The position numbers were made by a program, and so were the translations under genes. Source: Aurantimonas sp. Leaf443 (GTDB lineage Bacteria; Pseudomonadota; Alphaproteobacteria; Rhizobiales; Rhizobiaceae). Taken from it: DNA of 64,000 nucleotides. A model generated the notes under the pieces. The model saw only the letters and a program-made list of their open reading frames with translations. It did no database searches and was not told the origin of the DNA. Shown one piece after another: positions 51,981 to 62,573 of the stretch. How positions within the stretch are numbered: the first letter of the stretch is position 1; every line of letters starts with the position of its first letter. Location of the stretch: positions 582,501 through 646,500 of the forward strand of contig NZ_LMRD01000007.1 in assembly GCF_001425575.1 (NCBI RefSeq), read 5' to 3'.

Positions 51981-52605
51981 TCGCGGCCGTCGCCGGTCCG
52001 CCCTCTTCGCCGCCTTCGCGCTGGCCGGCCTCGCCGGCTGCACGTCCGGTCCCCTCTACGGCTCCAACGGTCCGATGAGCGCCGGCGCGCCGGGCGCGCC
52101 CGAGACGAGCATGAACGCCCTGCGCGGCCGCTTCGCCGTCGCCGACGTCAACGACCGCACGACGCAGATCGTGCGCAACGCGCTCCTGTTCCGCCTGAAT
52201 GGCGGGACGACCGCCTCCAACCCGCTCTACGAGGTGCGGCTGACGGCCTTCGGCGCCTCCGGCAACACGCAGATCGCGCCGGGCGGCGTACCGTCCGCCT
52301 CCATCTACCGGCTGAACGCGAGCTACAGCGTGGTGCGTCTCTCCGACAAGGTCGTGATCGGCCGGGGCCAACGCTCCACGGCGACGCCCTACGACCGCAC
52401 GAGCCAGCTCTACGCCGTCTCGCGCGCCGTCCTGGACGCGCGCCAGCAGGCGGGCGACGAGATCGCCGCCGAGATCGAACTCGCCATCGCGGCGGACCTG
52501 CGCCGGCCCCGCCCCGGGGCCGCCGGCGCCGCACTCGCCCCGCTTCTCCAGCCCGAGGACGTGACGGGCCGGATCACCGCGGGCTCCACCTACCGCACGC
52601 GCTGA
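51967..52605 (+). CDS. lptE: LPS-assembly lipoprotein LptE
   Basis: A 212-residue outer-membrane lipoprotein that plugs LptD for lipopolysaccharide export. A signal peptide with the lipobox LAGC ([14 protein letters not shown]) precedes the conserved family region ([37 protein letters not shown]). The gene overlaps leuS by 14 bases and precedes holA by 25 bp, the standard Rhizobiales order. Sequence conservation in this family is low, so the gene order adds confidence. Confidence 0.9.
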
Positions 52606-52630
52606 CGGCGCGGCGCGGGGAGGCGGCGCG

Positions 52631-53674
52631 ATGGCCCAGAAGAAGGCCGGCGAGGTGGACGCGTTCCTCTCGCGGCCCGACACGTCCTTTCCCGTCGTCC
52701 TTCTCTACGGGCCCGATGCCGGGCTCGTCTCCGAACGCGCCGAGAAGATCGCGGCCCTCTCGGGCGTCGACGCCTCGGATCCGTTCGCCGTCGCGACCCT
52801 CACGGCCGAGGAGGCCGAGCGCGACATCGGCCGGCTCTTCGACGAGGTCGGCACGATCTCCATGTTCGGCGGGCGACGGCTCATCCGCGTGCGGGCGGGC
52901 TCGGGCGCGATGAAGGCGCTGTCGGAGGCCGTGGTCGAACTCGGCGCCAGGCCGCCGAAGGACGCGCTCCTCGTGATCGAGGCGGGCGACCTGAAGAAGA
53001 GCGCGCCCTTGCGCGTGGCGGCCGAGAAGGGCCGGGCCGCCATGGCGCTGCCCTGCTATCCCGACGAGGGCCGCGCGCTCGACCAGATGATCGACGAGGA
53101 ACTGCGCGAGGCGCATCTGTCCATCGACCGCGACGCGCGGGACAGCCTGCGGGCCCGTCTCGGTGCCGACCGTCGCCTGTCGCGCGGCGAAGTGCGCAAG
53201 CTCTGCGTCTACGCCTATGGCATGGACAAGATCACCGACGAGATGGTGCGCGATCTCGTCGGCGACGTCTCGGCCGACACGCTGGACGAGACGATCGACG
53301 CCACGGTCGGCGGCGAGGTCAAGCGCCTGCCCCATCTCATCGAGCGCATGGCGCAGGCCGGCGGCGCGCTGTTCCCGCTGCAGCAGGGATTGCTGCGCTA
53401 TTTCCAGCAGCTGCAGGCGATGCGCGAACTCGTCGAGCGGCACGGCGAGACGGTCGGCCGCGTGGTCGAGCGCGCACGCCCGCATTTCCGGCGCAAGGCG
53501 GCCATGGAAGCCGCGCTCGGCGCCTGGCCGCTCGAGGCGATCTCGCAGCTCCTGCGGCGCATCGAGGCCGACATTCTCGCCGCCCGCCGCGAGGCGGCGC
53601 TCGCCGAGACGATCACCCGGCGCCTGATGATGGATATCGCGGTGGAAACGGCCCGCCGACGCACGCGCGGCTGA
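52631..53674 (+). CDS. holA: DNA polymerase III delta subunit
   Basis: A 347-residue clamp-loader subunit that opens the beta clamp. Recognisable stretches are FPVVLLYGPDAGLVSERAEK at the N-terminus and AHLSIDRDARDSLRARLGAD, GEVRKLCVYAYG in the middle, with helical C-terminal sequence. It is the last gene of the leuS operon and is convergent with parB. Length is normal. Confidence 0.93.
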   Translation: MAQKKAGEVDAFLSRPDTSFPVVLLYGPDAGLVSERAEKIAALSGVDASDPFAVATLTAEEAERDIGRLFDEVGTISMFGGRRLIRVRAGSGAMKALSEAVVELGARPPKDALLVIEAGDLKKSAPLRVAAEKGRAAMALPCYPDEGRALDQMIDEELREAHLSIDRDARDSLRARLGADRRLSRGEVRKLCVYAYGMDKITDEMVRDLVGDVSADTLDETIDATVGGEVKRLPHLIERMAQAGGALFPLQQGLLRYFQQLQAMRELVERHGETVGRVVERARPHFRRKAAMEAALGAWPLEAISQLLRRIEADILAARREAALAETITRRLMMDIAVETARRRTRG

Positions 53675-53751
53675 TCCGAGGGACGGCCTGAAAGGTCGAG
53701 CGCCGTCAGGCAAGGCGGCGGGGACGCCCCGTTTCCGAGACACCGCTCTTT

Positions 53752-53767
53752 TGTTTCACGTGAGTCC
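53752..53767. other. Degenerate parS-like site between holA and parB
   Basis: TGTTTCACGTGAGTCC matches parS at 13 of 16 positions, with an intact left half and core CACGTG. It lies 34 bp from the parB stop. It may be a weak ParB site. Confidence 0.5.
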
Positions 53768-53800
53768 GAACAGCGGACCGCGCGACCCGGCGAGGGAGCG

Positions 53801-54766
53801 TCAGAGTTCACGCACGCGCGGGCCTTCGTCCGGTCGGCGCCGGCGATGGGTCTGGAGCAGGCCGCAGATCTCGTCGAGCTGTTCGAGATCGGCATAGTCG
53901 ATGCGCAGCGAGCCGCGCTCGCCCTTCAGCGTGATCTCGACCTCCATGCCCAGCGTCTCGCTGAGCAGGCGTTCGAGCGCCAGCGTGTCCTCGTCCTTGG
54001 CTTCCGCCGGCTTCGGGCTTCTGGCGCGCGGCTTGGGCGCGGAGACGGGAGCGCCGTTGCGGGCGAGATCCTCCGCTTCGCGCACGCTGAGGCCGCCGGA
54101 GACGATGGCCCGCGCGGCCGCCTCGGGATCGGGCGAGGTCACGACCGTGCGCGCGGCGCCGGGCGAGAGCGTGCCCGCGGCGACCATGGCGCGAACGCTG
54201 TCGGGGAGTTTCAGGAGGCGCAGCGTGTTGGCCACGTGGCTGCGGCTCTTGCCGAGCACCTCGGCCAGATCGGCCTGCGTGTAGCCGTGCTCGTCGATCA
54301 GCATCTCGTAGGCGAGCGCTTCCTCGACGGCGTTGAGATCGGAGCGCTGGACATTCTCGATGATGGCGATTTCGAGCGACTGGCGGTCGCCGATCTCGCG
54401 CAGCACGACCGGCACCTCGGTGAGCCCGGCGAGCTTGGCCGCGCGCAGACGACGCTCGCCGGCCACGAGCTCGAAGGCGCCTGCCACGCCCGGCCGGGGC
54501 CGAACGAGAAGCGGCTGCACCACGCCATGCGTGCGGATGGAGGAGGCGAGCTCCGCCAGTTCCGCCTCGTCGAAGGTCTTGCGCGGATTGAACGGGTTGG
54601 CGACGATGCGGTCGAGCGGCACGTAGCGCTCCGCCGCCGGGATCTCGCTCGGCGCGGCGGGCGCATCCGGGAAGCCCGGCACCGCGCGGCGGGGTTCGGC
54701 GACGCCGGCGCCGATGAGAGAGGCGAGGCCGCGTCCCAGACGCTGCCGCGATCTGTCTTCCGTCAT
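53801..54766 (-). CDS. parB: Chromosome-partitioning protein ParB
   Basis: A 321-residue CTP-dependent DNA clamp that loads at parS and spreads. The N-terminal ParA-stimulating segment reads RLGRGLASLIG (residues 9-19), the CTP-binding motif GERRLRAA is at 103-110, the second motif is ENVQRSDLN (137-145), and the helix-turn-helix spans 163-187 (YTQADLAEVLGKSRSHVANT). The C-terminal dimerisation domain follows a Pro/Ala-rich linker. It is downstream of parA and surrounded by parS sites. Confidence 0.96.
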   Translation of the reverse strand: MTEDRSRQRLGRGLASLIGAGVAEPRRAVPGFPDAPAAPSEIPAAERYVPLDRIVANPFNPRKTFDEAELAELASSIRTHGVVQPLLVRPRPGVAGAFELVAGERRLRAAKLAGLTEVPVVLREIGDRQSLEIAIIENVQRSDLNAVEEALAYEMLIDEHGYTQADLAEVLGKSRSHVANTLRLLKLPDSVRAMVAAGTLSPGAARTVVTSPDPEAAARAIVSGGLSVREAEDLARNGAPVSAPKPRARSPKPAEAKDEDTLALERLLSETLGMEVEITLKGERGSLRIDYADLEQLDEICGLLQTHRRRRPDEGPRVREL

Positions 54767-54842
54767 GTCACATCCCCTTCTGCGGGCGGTCGGTCGTCGT
54801 CACGGTTCGGGGCGAGGCACCAGGCGCCAGGGCGCGGATCTC

Positions 54843-55628
54843 TCAAGCCGCCACCAGCGCCCGCTCGCGCTGGATGATCTCGGAGGCAAGCTTGATATAG
54901 GCCTGACTGCCCGAGCATTTCATGTCGTAGAGGATGGCCGGCTTGCCGAAGGACGGCGCCTCGGAGACGCGCACATTGCGCGGGATGATCGTCTCGTAGA
55001 CGCGCGGGCCCATGAAGGAGCGCACGTCCTTCACCACCTGGCTCGCCAGATTATTGCGTCCGTCATACATGGTCAGCACGATGCCATGGAGTTCGAGTGC
55101 CGGGTTCAGGCTGTCGCGCACCTGATCGACGGTCTGCAGGAGCTGGCTCAGGCCTTCGAGCGCGAAGAACTCGCATTGCAGCGGCACGAGGATCGCGTCC
55201 GCCGCCGCCATGGCGTTGATCGTCAGGAGGTTCAGCGAGGGCGGGCAATCGACCAGCACGAAGTCGAACAGCGCGTTCTCGACCTGATGGAAATGGAGCG
55301 CGTCGCGCAGCCGGTAGGCGCGCCCGGTGGCGCCGGCGATCTCCATCTCCAGGCCGAGGAGGTCGAGCGTCGAGGCGATGACGGAGAGGTTCGGCACGGC
55401 CGTCTTCATCGCGGCCTGCGTGATCGAGGCCGTTTCCATGAGGACGTCGTAGGACGAGGTTTCCCGGTCGTCCTTCTCGATGCCGAGACCCGTGGAGGCG
55501 TTGCCCTGCGGGTCGAGATCGACCAGAAGCGTGCGCTTGCCGACGGCCGCCAGCGCGGTCGCGAGATTGATCGCGGTCGTCGTCTTGCCGACTCCGCCCT
55601 TCTGGTTGGCGATGGTGATGATGCGCAT
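54843..55628 (-). CDS. parA: Chromosome-partitioning ATPase ParA
   Basis: A 261-residue Walker-type ATPase that segregates the ParB-parS complex. The deviant Walker A motif KGGVGKTT (residues 10-17) contains the signature Lys10 and Lys15; later motifs are LLVDLDPQGNASTGLG, VDCPPSLNLLT and the C-terminal PRNVRVSEAPSFG. ATG 55628 is preferred for its G-rich leader; an alternative GTG at 55655 would add nine residues, closer to the usual ParA N-terminus. Confidence 0.96.
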   Translation of the reverse strand: MRIITIANQKGGVGKTTTAINLATALAAVGKRTLLVDLDPQGNASTGLGIEKDDRETSSYDVLMETASITQAAMKTAVPNLSVIASTLDLLGLEMEIAGATGRAYRLRDALHFHQVENALFDFVLVDCPPSLNLLTINAMAAADAILVPLQCEFFALEGLSQLLQTVDQVRDSLNPALELHGIVLTMYDGRNNLASQVVKDVRSFMGPRVYETIIPRNVRVSEAPSFGKPAILYDMKCSGSQAYIKLASEIIQRERALVAA

Positions 55629-55715
55629 CGGCACCCCGGTCCCCAAAATCGTCACCCACAGCCTATCGAATAGACCGTGCCACCGTCCCGGCCGGTCAAC
55701 CGAGACCTGCCGAAT

Positions 55716-55731
55716 CGTTTCACGTGAAACA
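55716..55731. other. parS site between rsmG and parA
   Basis: CGTTTCACGTGAAACA matches parS at 15 of 16 positions. It is intergenic, between the rsmG stop (55749) and the parA start, in the parA leader. Confidence 0.9.
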
Positions 55732-55748
55732 ATCTCGGCCTGTCCGTT

Positions 55749-56477
55749 TCAGGCCACAGCGATATCGGCGATCTCCAGGATCGTGGATCCGTCGCCGCCG
55801 TCGCCTTCGTGCTGTACCACGCCGAAACGATATTGGGCAGAGGCAAGCGCCATTTCCTCCTCGTGCAGCCGACCCTTGTGGAAGAAGCAGCGCGTGTCTG
55901 CCCTGATATGCGGAGCGACGAGGGCGAGAAGATCGGGCAGGGCGGCGAGAGCGCGGGCCGTTATCGTGTCGGCCGCGCCCAGCACGGCGCCGCATTCCTC
56001 GATGCGTGCAGCATGGACGGTGCCGGAAAGGCCGAGCGTCCGCTGGGCCGCTCGCAGGAAGGCCGCCTTCTTCTGGTTGCTCTCGACGAGATCGACACGA
56101 CCGCCTTGGTTCCGCCGGGCGATGGCGAGCACGATGCCGGGCAGACCGCCGCCGGAGCCGAGATCGACATTCAGCTCGAAGGCCGGCATCAGATCGGCGA
56201 GGACGAGGGAATCGGCGATATGCCGCGTCCAGACCTCCGCAAGGGTAGACTCCGCGACGAGGTTCATCTTGGCCTGCCACGTGTTGAGAAGATCGACATA
56301 GGCGTCGAGCCCCTCCATGGTTTCACGTGAAACATCGCGGCTTGACAGGAAAAGTGCGCGTCCCTCGGCCTGACGCGCCAGCAACTCGGCGCGGGGCAGC
56401 GGCTTCGTCTTCGGCGGGGCCTTCTTCTTCTCCAGAATCTTTCCGGCCCGCTTGGCTTTGGACGGTTCAGGCCGCAT
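55749..56477 (-). CDS. rsmG: 16S rRNA (guanine-527-N7) methyltransferase RsmG, with N-terminal extension
   Basis: A 242-residue methyltransferase; the family usually has about 205-215 residues. The SAM motif [15 protein letters not shown] and the family blocks [17 protein letters not shown] and [10 protein letters not shown] are present. The first 45 or so residues form a Lys/Pro-rich extension ([20 protein letters not shown]) before the VSRET segment where the family normally starts. A strong parS site is coded in that VSRET segment. It overlaps mnmG by 11 bases. The start could instead lie nearer the parS, but no ATG precedes it there. Confidence 0.92.
   Translation of the reverse strand: MRPEPSKAKRAGKILEKKKAPPKTKPLPRAELLARQAEGRALFLSSRDVSRETMEGLDAYVDLLNTWQAKMNLVAESTLAEVWTRHIADSLVLADLMPAFELNVDLGSGGGLPGIVLAIARRNQGGRVDLVESNQKKAAFLRAAQRTLGLSGTVHAARIEECGAVLGAADTITARALAALPDLLALVAPHIRADTRCFFHKGRLHEEEMALASAQYRFGVVQHEGDGGDGSTILEIADIAVA
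56319..56334. other. parS site within rsmG codons
   Basis: GGTTTCACGTGAAACA matches parS at 15 of 16 positions. It is read in rsmG as Val-Ser-Arg-Glu-Thr, a segment found at the same position of RsmG in related bacteria. Confidence 0.9.
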
Positions 56478-58350
56478 CGGAAAGCTCCAGGCGCCGCAGC
56501 GCGACGAGGATGAGAGCGAGCGCCGCCGGCGTCATGCCATCGATACGCTCGGCTTCGGCGAGGCTGGACGGGCGCCGCGTGCCGAGCTTGTGCCGCAGCT
56601 CGTTGGACAGACCCTTGATCGTGTCGAAATCGAGATCCGCGGGGATCGCCCGGCCCTCGTCGCGCCGCAGGCGATCGCGGTCGCGCTGCTGCCGGTCGAG
56701 ATAGACGTCGTAGGCCGCCTCGATCTCGATGCGCTCCGCGACGGCCGGGGGCAGGGCGGAAAGCTCCGGGCAGAGGGCGACGAGACGCGCGAGGTCGATA
56801 TCCGGCTGCGACAGGAGCTGCCAGGCCGAACGCCGCCGTCCGTCCTGGTTCACCGCGAGACCTGCGGCCGCCGCTTCGTTCGGCGTCAGCGTCAGGCCTT
56901 CCAGCCGCGCGCGGGCCTCGTCGAGCGCCGCCTCGCTGGCGGTGAAGACGGAATGCCGGCAGGCGTCGATCAGGCCCCAGCCGAGGCCGAGCGGCGTCAG
57001 CCGGCGGTCGGCATTGTCGGCGCGCAGCGAGAGCCGAAACTCGGCGCGCGAGGTGAACATGCGATAGGGCTCGCTGACACCCGAACGGGTGAGGTCGTCC
57101 ACCATCACGCCGAGATAGGCCTCGCCCCGCCCGATCGTCACCGGCTCCCCGCCCCCGGCGCGGCGCGCGGCGTTGAGCCCGGCGAGCAGCCCCTGCGCCG
57201 CGGCCTCCTCGTAGCCGGTCGTGCCGTTGATCTGACCGGCGAGGAACAGGCCCCTGGCGGCGCGGACCTCCAGCGTCGCCCGCAGCTCGCGCGGGTCGAC
57301 ATGGTCGTATTCGATGGCATAGCCGGGCTTCAGGATCGACACGCGCTCCAGCCCCGGCAGCGTTCGCAGGAAGGCGGCCTGCACGTCCTCCGGCAGCGAG
57401 GTCGAGAGACCGTTCGGATAGACGGTCGGATCGTCCAGCCCCTCCGGCTCCAGGAAGACCTGATGCCCGTCGCGATCGCCGAACTTGACGATCTTGTCCT
57501 CGATCGACGGGCAGTAGCGCGGCCCCGTGCCCTCGATGCGCCCGCCATAGAGGGCCGAGCGGGACAGGTTCTCGCGGATGATGCGATGCGTCTCGCCGGT
57601 CGTGCGGGTGATGCCGCATTCGATCTGCGGCACGGTGATCGCGCGGGTGAGATAGGAGAAGGGCGAGGGGTCCTCGTCGGCCTTCTGCATCTCGAGGCTC
57701 GCCCAGTCGATCGTGCGCCCGTCGAGCCGCGCCGGGGTTCCCGTCTTCAGGCGCCCGAGGCGAAGGCCGAGGCGCGCGAGCGTCGCGGACAGGCCGACCG
57801 ACGGCGCCTCCCCGACGCGCCCGGCGGGCACGGTCCACGTGCCGATATGGATGAGGCCGTTGAGGAAAGTTCCGGTGGTTAGCACAGCCGCGCCGCAGGC
57901 GATGCGCCGCCCGTCTGCAAGGAGGACGGCGGAGATGCAGCCCTCGGCGGAAAGTTCGAGATCGAAGGCATCGCCCTCGATCACCTCCAGCCCGGCCTGC
58001 CGGCGCACGGCGTCCTGGATCGCGGCCTTGTAGAGCTTGCGGTCGGCCTGCGTGCGCGGCCCGCGCACGGCCGGGCCCTTGCGCCGGTTGAGGAGGCGGA
58101 ACTGGATGCCCGCGGCATCGGCCGCCTCGCCCATCAGGCCGCCCAGCGCGTCCACCTCGCGCACGAGATGCCCCTTGCCGATGCCGCCGATGGCGGGATT
58201 GCAGCTCATGGCGCCGACGGTGGCGAAGGCATGGGTGAGAAGGACGGTGCGGGCGCCGGCGCGCGCGGCCGCCGCCGCCGCCTCGGTGCCGGCATGGCCG
58301 CCGCCGATGACGACGACGTCGGCGGAAGGATCGGAACGGGACTGGGTCAT
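56467..58350 (-). CDS. mnmG: tRNA uridine-34 modification enzyme MnmG
   Basis: A 627-residue FAD-dependent enzyme that with MnmE makes the carboxymethylaminomethyl group at tRNA U34. The FAD-binding motif is [14 protein letters not shown] near residue 15, followed by [15 protein letters not shown]; the C-terminal helical domain includes the [19 protein letters not shown] region. ATG 58350 places the Rossmann motif at the start. It precedes rsmG (11-base overlap). Confidence 0.96.
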   Translation of the reverse strand: MTQSRSDPSADVVVIGGGHAGTEAAAAAARAGARTVLLTHAFATVGAMSCNPAIGGIGKGHLVREVDALGGLMGEAADAAGIQFRLLNRRKGPAVRGPRTQADRKLYKAAIQDAVRRQAGLEVIEGDAFDLELSAEGCISAVLLADGRRIACGAAVLTTGTFLNGLIHIGTWTVPAGRVGEAPSVGLSATLARLGLRLGRLKTGTPARLDGRTIDWASLEMQKADEDPSPFSYLTRAITVPQIECGITRTTGETHRIIRENLSRSALYGGRIEGTGPRYCPSIEDKIVKFGDRDGHQVFLEPEGLDDPTVYPNGLSTSLPEDVQAAFLRTLPGLERVSILKPGYAIEYDHVDPRELRATLEVRAARGLFLAGQINGTTGYEEAAAQGLLAGLNAARRAGGGEPVTIGRGEAYLGVMVDDLTRSGVSEPYRMFTSRAEFRLSLRADNADRRLTPLGLGWGLIDACRHSVFTASEAALDEARARLEGLTLTPNEAAAAGLAVNQDGRRRSAWQLLSQPDIDLARLVALCPELSALPPAVAERIEIEAAYDVYLDRQQRDRDRLRRDEGRAIPADLDFDTIKGLSNELRHKLGTRRPSSLAEAERIDGMTPAALALILVALRRLELSDAA

Positions 58351-58495
58351 GGCTTCGGTTAAGCCGCAGCCGGCCGGGCCTGTCAATCGAAGGCGACGGC
58401 GGGCGGTCGGCGGAGGCGCGAGCAAGCACCGATCGCATCCGCGTCGGCGGCCGTCGCGGCGCGGATGGCGGGGGTCGGGCCTCGTTGGTGATGCG

Positions 58496-59848
58496 CTATT
58501 TTCCGATGCAGAAGCGGGAGAAGACGATGTCGAGAAGGTCTTCCACCCCCCGCCGTCCCGTCAGCAGGCCGAGCCGGTCGGCCGCCTCGCGCAGGCGCTC
58601 GGCCTGGAGTTCCGGCGCGTCGTCCGGATGGTCCAGCGCCTCGCGCAGGAGGTCACGCAATTCGCCGAGGAGGGCGCGATGGCGCTCGTGCAGCGGCAGG
58701 GGCTCCTCGCCGATGCCTTCGGACGCCGCCGCCGCGATATGGGCGAGCAGGGATTCGAGGCCCGTCCCGTCTCGCGTCGAGAGGGCCGGCCAGCTGTCGG
58801 GAACCGGCCGCTTCGCCAGGTCCGCCTTCGACAGGACCGTCAGATGCGTCGGCTTCGCCGCCTCGCCATCCACGACCGCATGTTTCACGTGAGACAAACC
58901 GGCCGCCTCTTCGAGCGCATCGGCGGGGACGAGCGAGAGCACGAGATCGGCGGCGTCCATCGTGCGGCGGGCCCGCTCAATGCCGATGGCCTCCACCGGG
59001 TCGTCCGTCTCGCGCAGACCCGCCGTGTCGAAGAGGCGCACGGGAATGCCGCGAAGATCGAGCGTCACCTCCAGAACGTCGCGCGTCGTGCCGGGAACGG
59101 GCGTGACGATCGCGACGTCTCTCCGGGCGAGCGCGTTCATCAGGCTCGACTTGCCGGCATTGGGCGGCCCGACGATCGCGACGCGAAAGCCCGCGCGCAG
59201 GATCTCGCCGCGCTCGGCGCGGTCGAGATGCGCCTCCAGCTCCACCAGAAGCCGCGCCATCGCCCGCGCCGTGCCAGGATCCAGCGTCTCGCCCACGTCG
59301 CCCTCGTCCGCGAAGTCGAGGCTCGCCTCGATCATCGCGCGCATGCCCGTCAGCGCGTCCATCCAGCCCTCGTAGAGGCGGCGCAGGCTGCCGTCGGCCT
59401 GGTCGAGCGCGGCGCGGCGCTGGCGCTCGGTCTCGGCGGCGAGGAGATCGCCGAGCCCCTCCGCCTCGGTGAGGTCGATGCGCCCGTTCTCGAAGGCGCG
59501 GCGGGTGAATTCGCCGGCCTCGGCAAGCCGCACGCCCGGCAGCGCGCAGGCGGCGGCAAGGACCGCGGAGACCGTGGCCCGGCCGCCATGAAGGTGGAAT
59601 TCGGCACTGTCCTCGCCACTCGCCGTTCCCGGGCCCTCGAAGAACAGGACGAGGCCACGGTCGAGCGTCGCGCCGTCGCGGTCCCGGATGCGCCGCAGAC
59701 CGGCGCGGCGCCCCGCGGGCACCGATCCGGCAAGCGCCGTCACGACCCCCCGGGCGGCCGGGCCGCTGACGCGCAGCACCGCGATGCCGCTCGGCAGCGC
59801 GCCGGAGGATAGGGCGACGATGGTCTCGACCTTGCTGTCGCGGGACAT
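58496..59848 (-). CDS. mnmE: tRNA modification GTPase MnmE
   Basis: A 450-residue GTPase partner of MnmG. The N-terminal tetrahydrofolate-binding domain starts with [20 protein letters not shown]; the G domain holds the P-loop [20 protein letters not shown] and SKADL; the C-terminus ends in FCIGK, the conserved cysteine motif. ATG 59848 is used. A strong parS site lies in the G-domain codons on the same strand as the gene. Confidence 0.96.
   Translation of the reverse strand: MSRDSKVETIVALSSGALPSGIAVLRVSGPAARGVVTALAGSVPAGRRAGLRRIRDRDGATLDRGLVLFFEGPGTASGEDSAEFHLHGGRATVSAVLAAACALPGVRLAEAGEFTRRAFENGRIDLTEAEGLGDLLAAETERQRRAALDQADGSLRRLYEGWMDALTGMRAMIEASLDFADEGDVGETLDPGTARAMARLLVELEAHLDRAERGEILRAGFRVAIVGPPNAGKSSLMNALARRDVAIVTPVPGTTRDVLEVTLDLRGIPVRLFDTAGLRETDDPVEAIGIERARRTMDAADLVLSLVPADALEEAAGLSHVKHAVVDGEAAKPTHLTVLSKADLAKRPVPDSWPALSTRDGTGLESLLAHIAAAASEGIGEEPLPLHERHRALLGELRDLLREALDHPDDAPELQAERLREAADRLGLLTGRRGVEDLLDIVFSRFCIGK
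58881..58896. other. parS site within mnmE
   Basis: TGTTTCACGTGAGACA matches parS at 15 of 16 positions. It lies in mnmE, coding for SHVKH in a frame different from the VSRET reading of other sites, 2.5 kb from the rsmG site. Confidence 0.88.
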
Positions 59849-60008
59849 GGCGCGGCCTTTCGCGGGCGCTGGAGGCGGGAGGCCGGACAAGGCCGCCCGG
59901 GCTCGAAACCGGGTCGCGACGCAGGGCTTTGCGCCGCGCGCCCTGTTCGAGGACCTTGAGCGCCTTACCCTTGCCGGAGCGAACGGAGCAAGGGCGGGAG
60001 GGACGATC

Positions 60009-62054
60009 ATGGAGCGGAACGAGGATCGCAACCTGCTCGGCGAGGCGCTGAGCCCCTATCTCCAGCAGCACCGCGACAATCCCGTGCACTGGATGGAATG
60101 GTCGCCGGAGGCCCTGGCACGGGCCAGGGCGCTCGACCGGCCGATCCTCCTCTCCATCGGCTATGCCGCCTGCCACTGGTGCCATGTGATGGCGCATGAG
60201 AGCTTCGAGAACGAGGCCACGGCCGCCATCGCCAACCGCCTCTTCGTCTGCATCAAGGTGGACCGGGAAGAGCGGCCGGAGATCGACCAGATCTACATGA
60301 GCGCGCTCCACGCGATGGGCGAGCAGGGCGGCTGGCCGCTGACCATGTTCCTCCTGCCCACCGGCGCGCCCTTCTACGGGGGCACCTATTTCCCGCCCGA
60401 GCCGCGCTTCGGGCGGCCGGGCTTCCCGCAGGTGCTGGAGGCGGTGGCCGAGGCCTATGCCAACCGGCGCGACGCCCTGGAGAAGAGCGCCGCCGACATG
60501 ACGGCCCATCTCCACCGCACGCTGGCGGGCGCCTCCGCCACGGCCTCGCTGGACGCGCTGGCGCTCGCCCCCTTCGCGGCGCGCGTCGAGACGCTGATCG
60601 ACCCCGTCCTCGGGGGTCTCAAGGGCGCGCCGAAATTTCCGAACGCCCCGACCATCGAGGTCCTGGCCCGCTCGGGGTTTCCGGACGGGCCGGCGAGCCG
60701 GCGCGAGGCCTTCCTGCACACGCTGCAGTCTCTCTGCCTCGGCGGAATCTACGATCACCTCGGCGGCGGCCTGCATCGCTATGCCGTCGACGACCGCTGG
60801 CTCGTGCCGCATTTCGAGAAGATGCTCTATGACAACGCCGCCTTCCTCAGGCACCTCGCCTGGGGCGCGCGGGCGACGGGGGAGCGGCTCTTCGTCGACC
60901 GCCTGTCGCAGACGGTGGACTGGCTGGCACGCGAGATGGTCGTGCCGGGCGGGGGCCTTGCCGCCTCGCTCGACGCCGACAGTCTCGATGCCGAGGGCCA
61001 TCTGGAGGAGGGCGCCTTCTACGCCTTCGCCGCGGCCGAGGTCGACGCCGTGCTGGGCGAGCGCGCCCGCGCCTTCCGCGCCGCCTACGACGTGACCGAG
61101 AGCGGCAATTTCGAGGGCAGCAACGTCCTGCACCGGCTGCATCCGGCCGGCATCGACGCCGCCGCGGATTTCGCGCCGGAGCGGGCGCAGCTCTTCCAGG
61201 CGAGAGTCGCGCGCACGCCGCCGGCGCGCGACGACAAGGTCCTCGCCGACTGGTCGGGCCTTGCCATCGCGGGTCTCGTGGAGGCCGAGCGCGTGCTCGG
61301 CGACGGGCGGGCGCTCGGTCTCGCCCGGCAGGCCTTCGCCTTCGTGGAACGGGAGATGCATCCGAACGGCCGCCTCTGCCATGCCGCGCGCGGCGGCAAG
61401 GCGTCAAGCCCGGCGCTTTCGGGCGACTACGGCGCGCTGATGGGGGCGAGCGCGATGCTCTTCTGCGCGACGCTCGACGCGGCCTATCTCGAGGCCGGCC
61501 ATCGCTATGCCGAGGCGCTGGAGCGCTTCCACGGCGACGGGGCGGGCGGGCACTATCTCTCGGCCCTGGACGCCACCGACGTGCCCTTGCGGCTGCGGGG
61601 CGACGGCGACGACGCCGTGCCCGGCGGCACGGCGCTGGTTGTCGAGGGTCTGGCGCTTCTGGCGCAGGCGAGCGGCTCGGCGGAGCTCTCCGAACGCGCC
61701 TTGCGCGCGGCGCAGGCCGCCGCCGGCCGCGTCGCCTCGGGCGGACTGCATGTGCCGGCTCTCGTCTCGGCCGTCGACCGACTGCGGCGCGGGCGCGAGC
61801 TCGCGATCTTCTCCGGCCCGGGCGATCCGCGCGGCGAGGCGTTGCGGGCGGTGGCCCTCGATAGCGTCGATCCCGCGCGGCTCGATCTCTTCGCGCTCTC
61901 GCCGGCCGACCTGCCGAGACGTCTCGCCATGGCCGCCGTCCAGCTCGACGGGCGCCCGGCGGCCTTTCTCTGCGAGGCCGGCGCCTGCCGCGCGCCGGTG
62001 CACGACGCGGACGGCCTGCGCGCCCTGCTCCTGTCCGGCTCCGGCCCGGACTGA
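60009..62054 (+). CDS. DUF255 thioredoxin-domain protein (YyaL/SSP411 family)
   Basis: A 681-residue protein. The N-terminal DUF255 thioredoxin-like domain has the conserved CxxC pair Cys55/Cys58 (AACHWCHVMAHESF) with VDREERPEIDQIY; the remainder is an (alpha/alpha)6 glycosidase-like barrel (GGIYDHLGGGLHRYAVD; PHFEKMLYDNA). The family is known as YyaL or spermatogenesis-associated protein 20 and its function is unknown. ATG 60009 is preceded by no strong ribosome site but fits the start of the conserved NLLGEALSPYL region. Confidence 0.92.
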   Translation: MERNEDRNLLGEALSPYLQQHRDNPVHWMEWSPEALARARALDRPILLSIGYAACHWCHVMAHESFENEATAAIANRLFVCIKVDREERPEIDQIYMSALHAMGEQGGWPLTMFLLPTGAPFYGGTYFPPEPRFGRPGFPQVLEAVAEAYANRRDALEKSAADMTAHLHRTLAGASATASLDALALAPFAARVETLIDPVLGGLKGAPKFPNAPTIEVLARSGFPDGPASRREAFLHTLQSLCLGGIYDHLGGGLHRYAVDDRWLVPHFEKMLYDNAAFLRHLAWGARATGERLFVDRLSQTVDWLAREMVVPGGGLAASLDADSLDAEGHLEEGAFYAFAAAEVDAVLGERARAFRAAYDVTESGNFEGSNVLHRLHPAGIDAAADFAPERAQLFQARVARTPPARDDKVLADWSGLAIAGLVEAERVLGDGRALGLARQAFAFVEREMHPNGRLCHAARGGKASSPALSGDYGALMGASAMLFCATLDAAYLEAGHRYAEALERFHGDGAGGHYLSALDATDVPLRLRGDGDDAVPGGTALVVEGLALLAQASGSAELSERALRAAQAAAGRVASGGLHVPALVSAVDRLRRGRELAIFSGPGDPRGEALRAVALDSVDPARLDLFALSPADLPRRLAMAAVQLDGRPAAFLCEAGACRAPVHDADGLRALLLSGSGPD

Positions 62055-62057
62055 GGC

Positions 62058-62477
62058 TCAGACCGCCTCGAAGACGATCTCCTTGGCGCCGCTCCACAGC
62101 GTGTCGCGGCCGAGTTCGGCAAGGCGCGGCAGCCCGGCGGTGATCGTCAGGAGCGGATTGCCGGCGAGCGGCCCGGCCTTGGAGGCGAAGGCGCAGGGGC
62201 CGTAGGCGAGGAGGATCTCGGTCTCCGAGACGCCGCCGGGATAGAGCAGGATCTCGCCGGGCGCGGGGTGGCAGGTGGCGTCCTCCGGCGGCAGGGGGAA
62301 ATCGGTGCTGCCGAGCGGGATCCAGCAGGCCTCGCCGCTCCAGCGCACGTGGATGATGCGCTGGCGGTAGGGCAGGAGCGCGCGGAACAGCGCCACGGTC
62401 CTGGGCGCGCGCGCCGTCTCGAACCGTGCCGGAAAGGCGGCTCCGTCGATCGTGATGCGGCAGTCGGTGTCGCTCAT
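62058..62477 (-). CDS. DUF3830 (cyclophilin-like fold) protein
   Basis: A 139-residue protein of DUF3830. Family landmarks are the HVRWSGEACWIPLG motif, the PAPGEILLYPGGVSETEIL motif and LAYGPCAFASKAGPLAGN. The fold resembles cyclophilin but lacks known isomerase activity in most members. ATG 62477 is used. It is convergent with the DUF255 gene, whose stop lies 3 bp away. Confidence 0.87.
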   Translation of the reverse strand: MSDTDCRITIDGAAFPARFETARAPRTVALFRALLPYRQRIIHVRWSGEACWIPLGSTDFPLPPEDATCHPAPGEILLYPGGVSETEILLAYGPCAFASKAGPLAGNPLLTITAGLPRLAELGRDTLWSGAKEIVFEAV

Positions 62478-62573
62478 CCGGGGTCCTCGTGAGGCTGGTC
62501 TGGGGCGAAGGCCGCGGCGAAGCGGTCGCGCGTTGTCATCCCGGATTTGCGGGTCCGGCACCGTTCGACGAGG

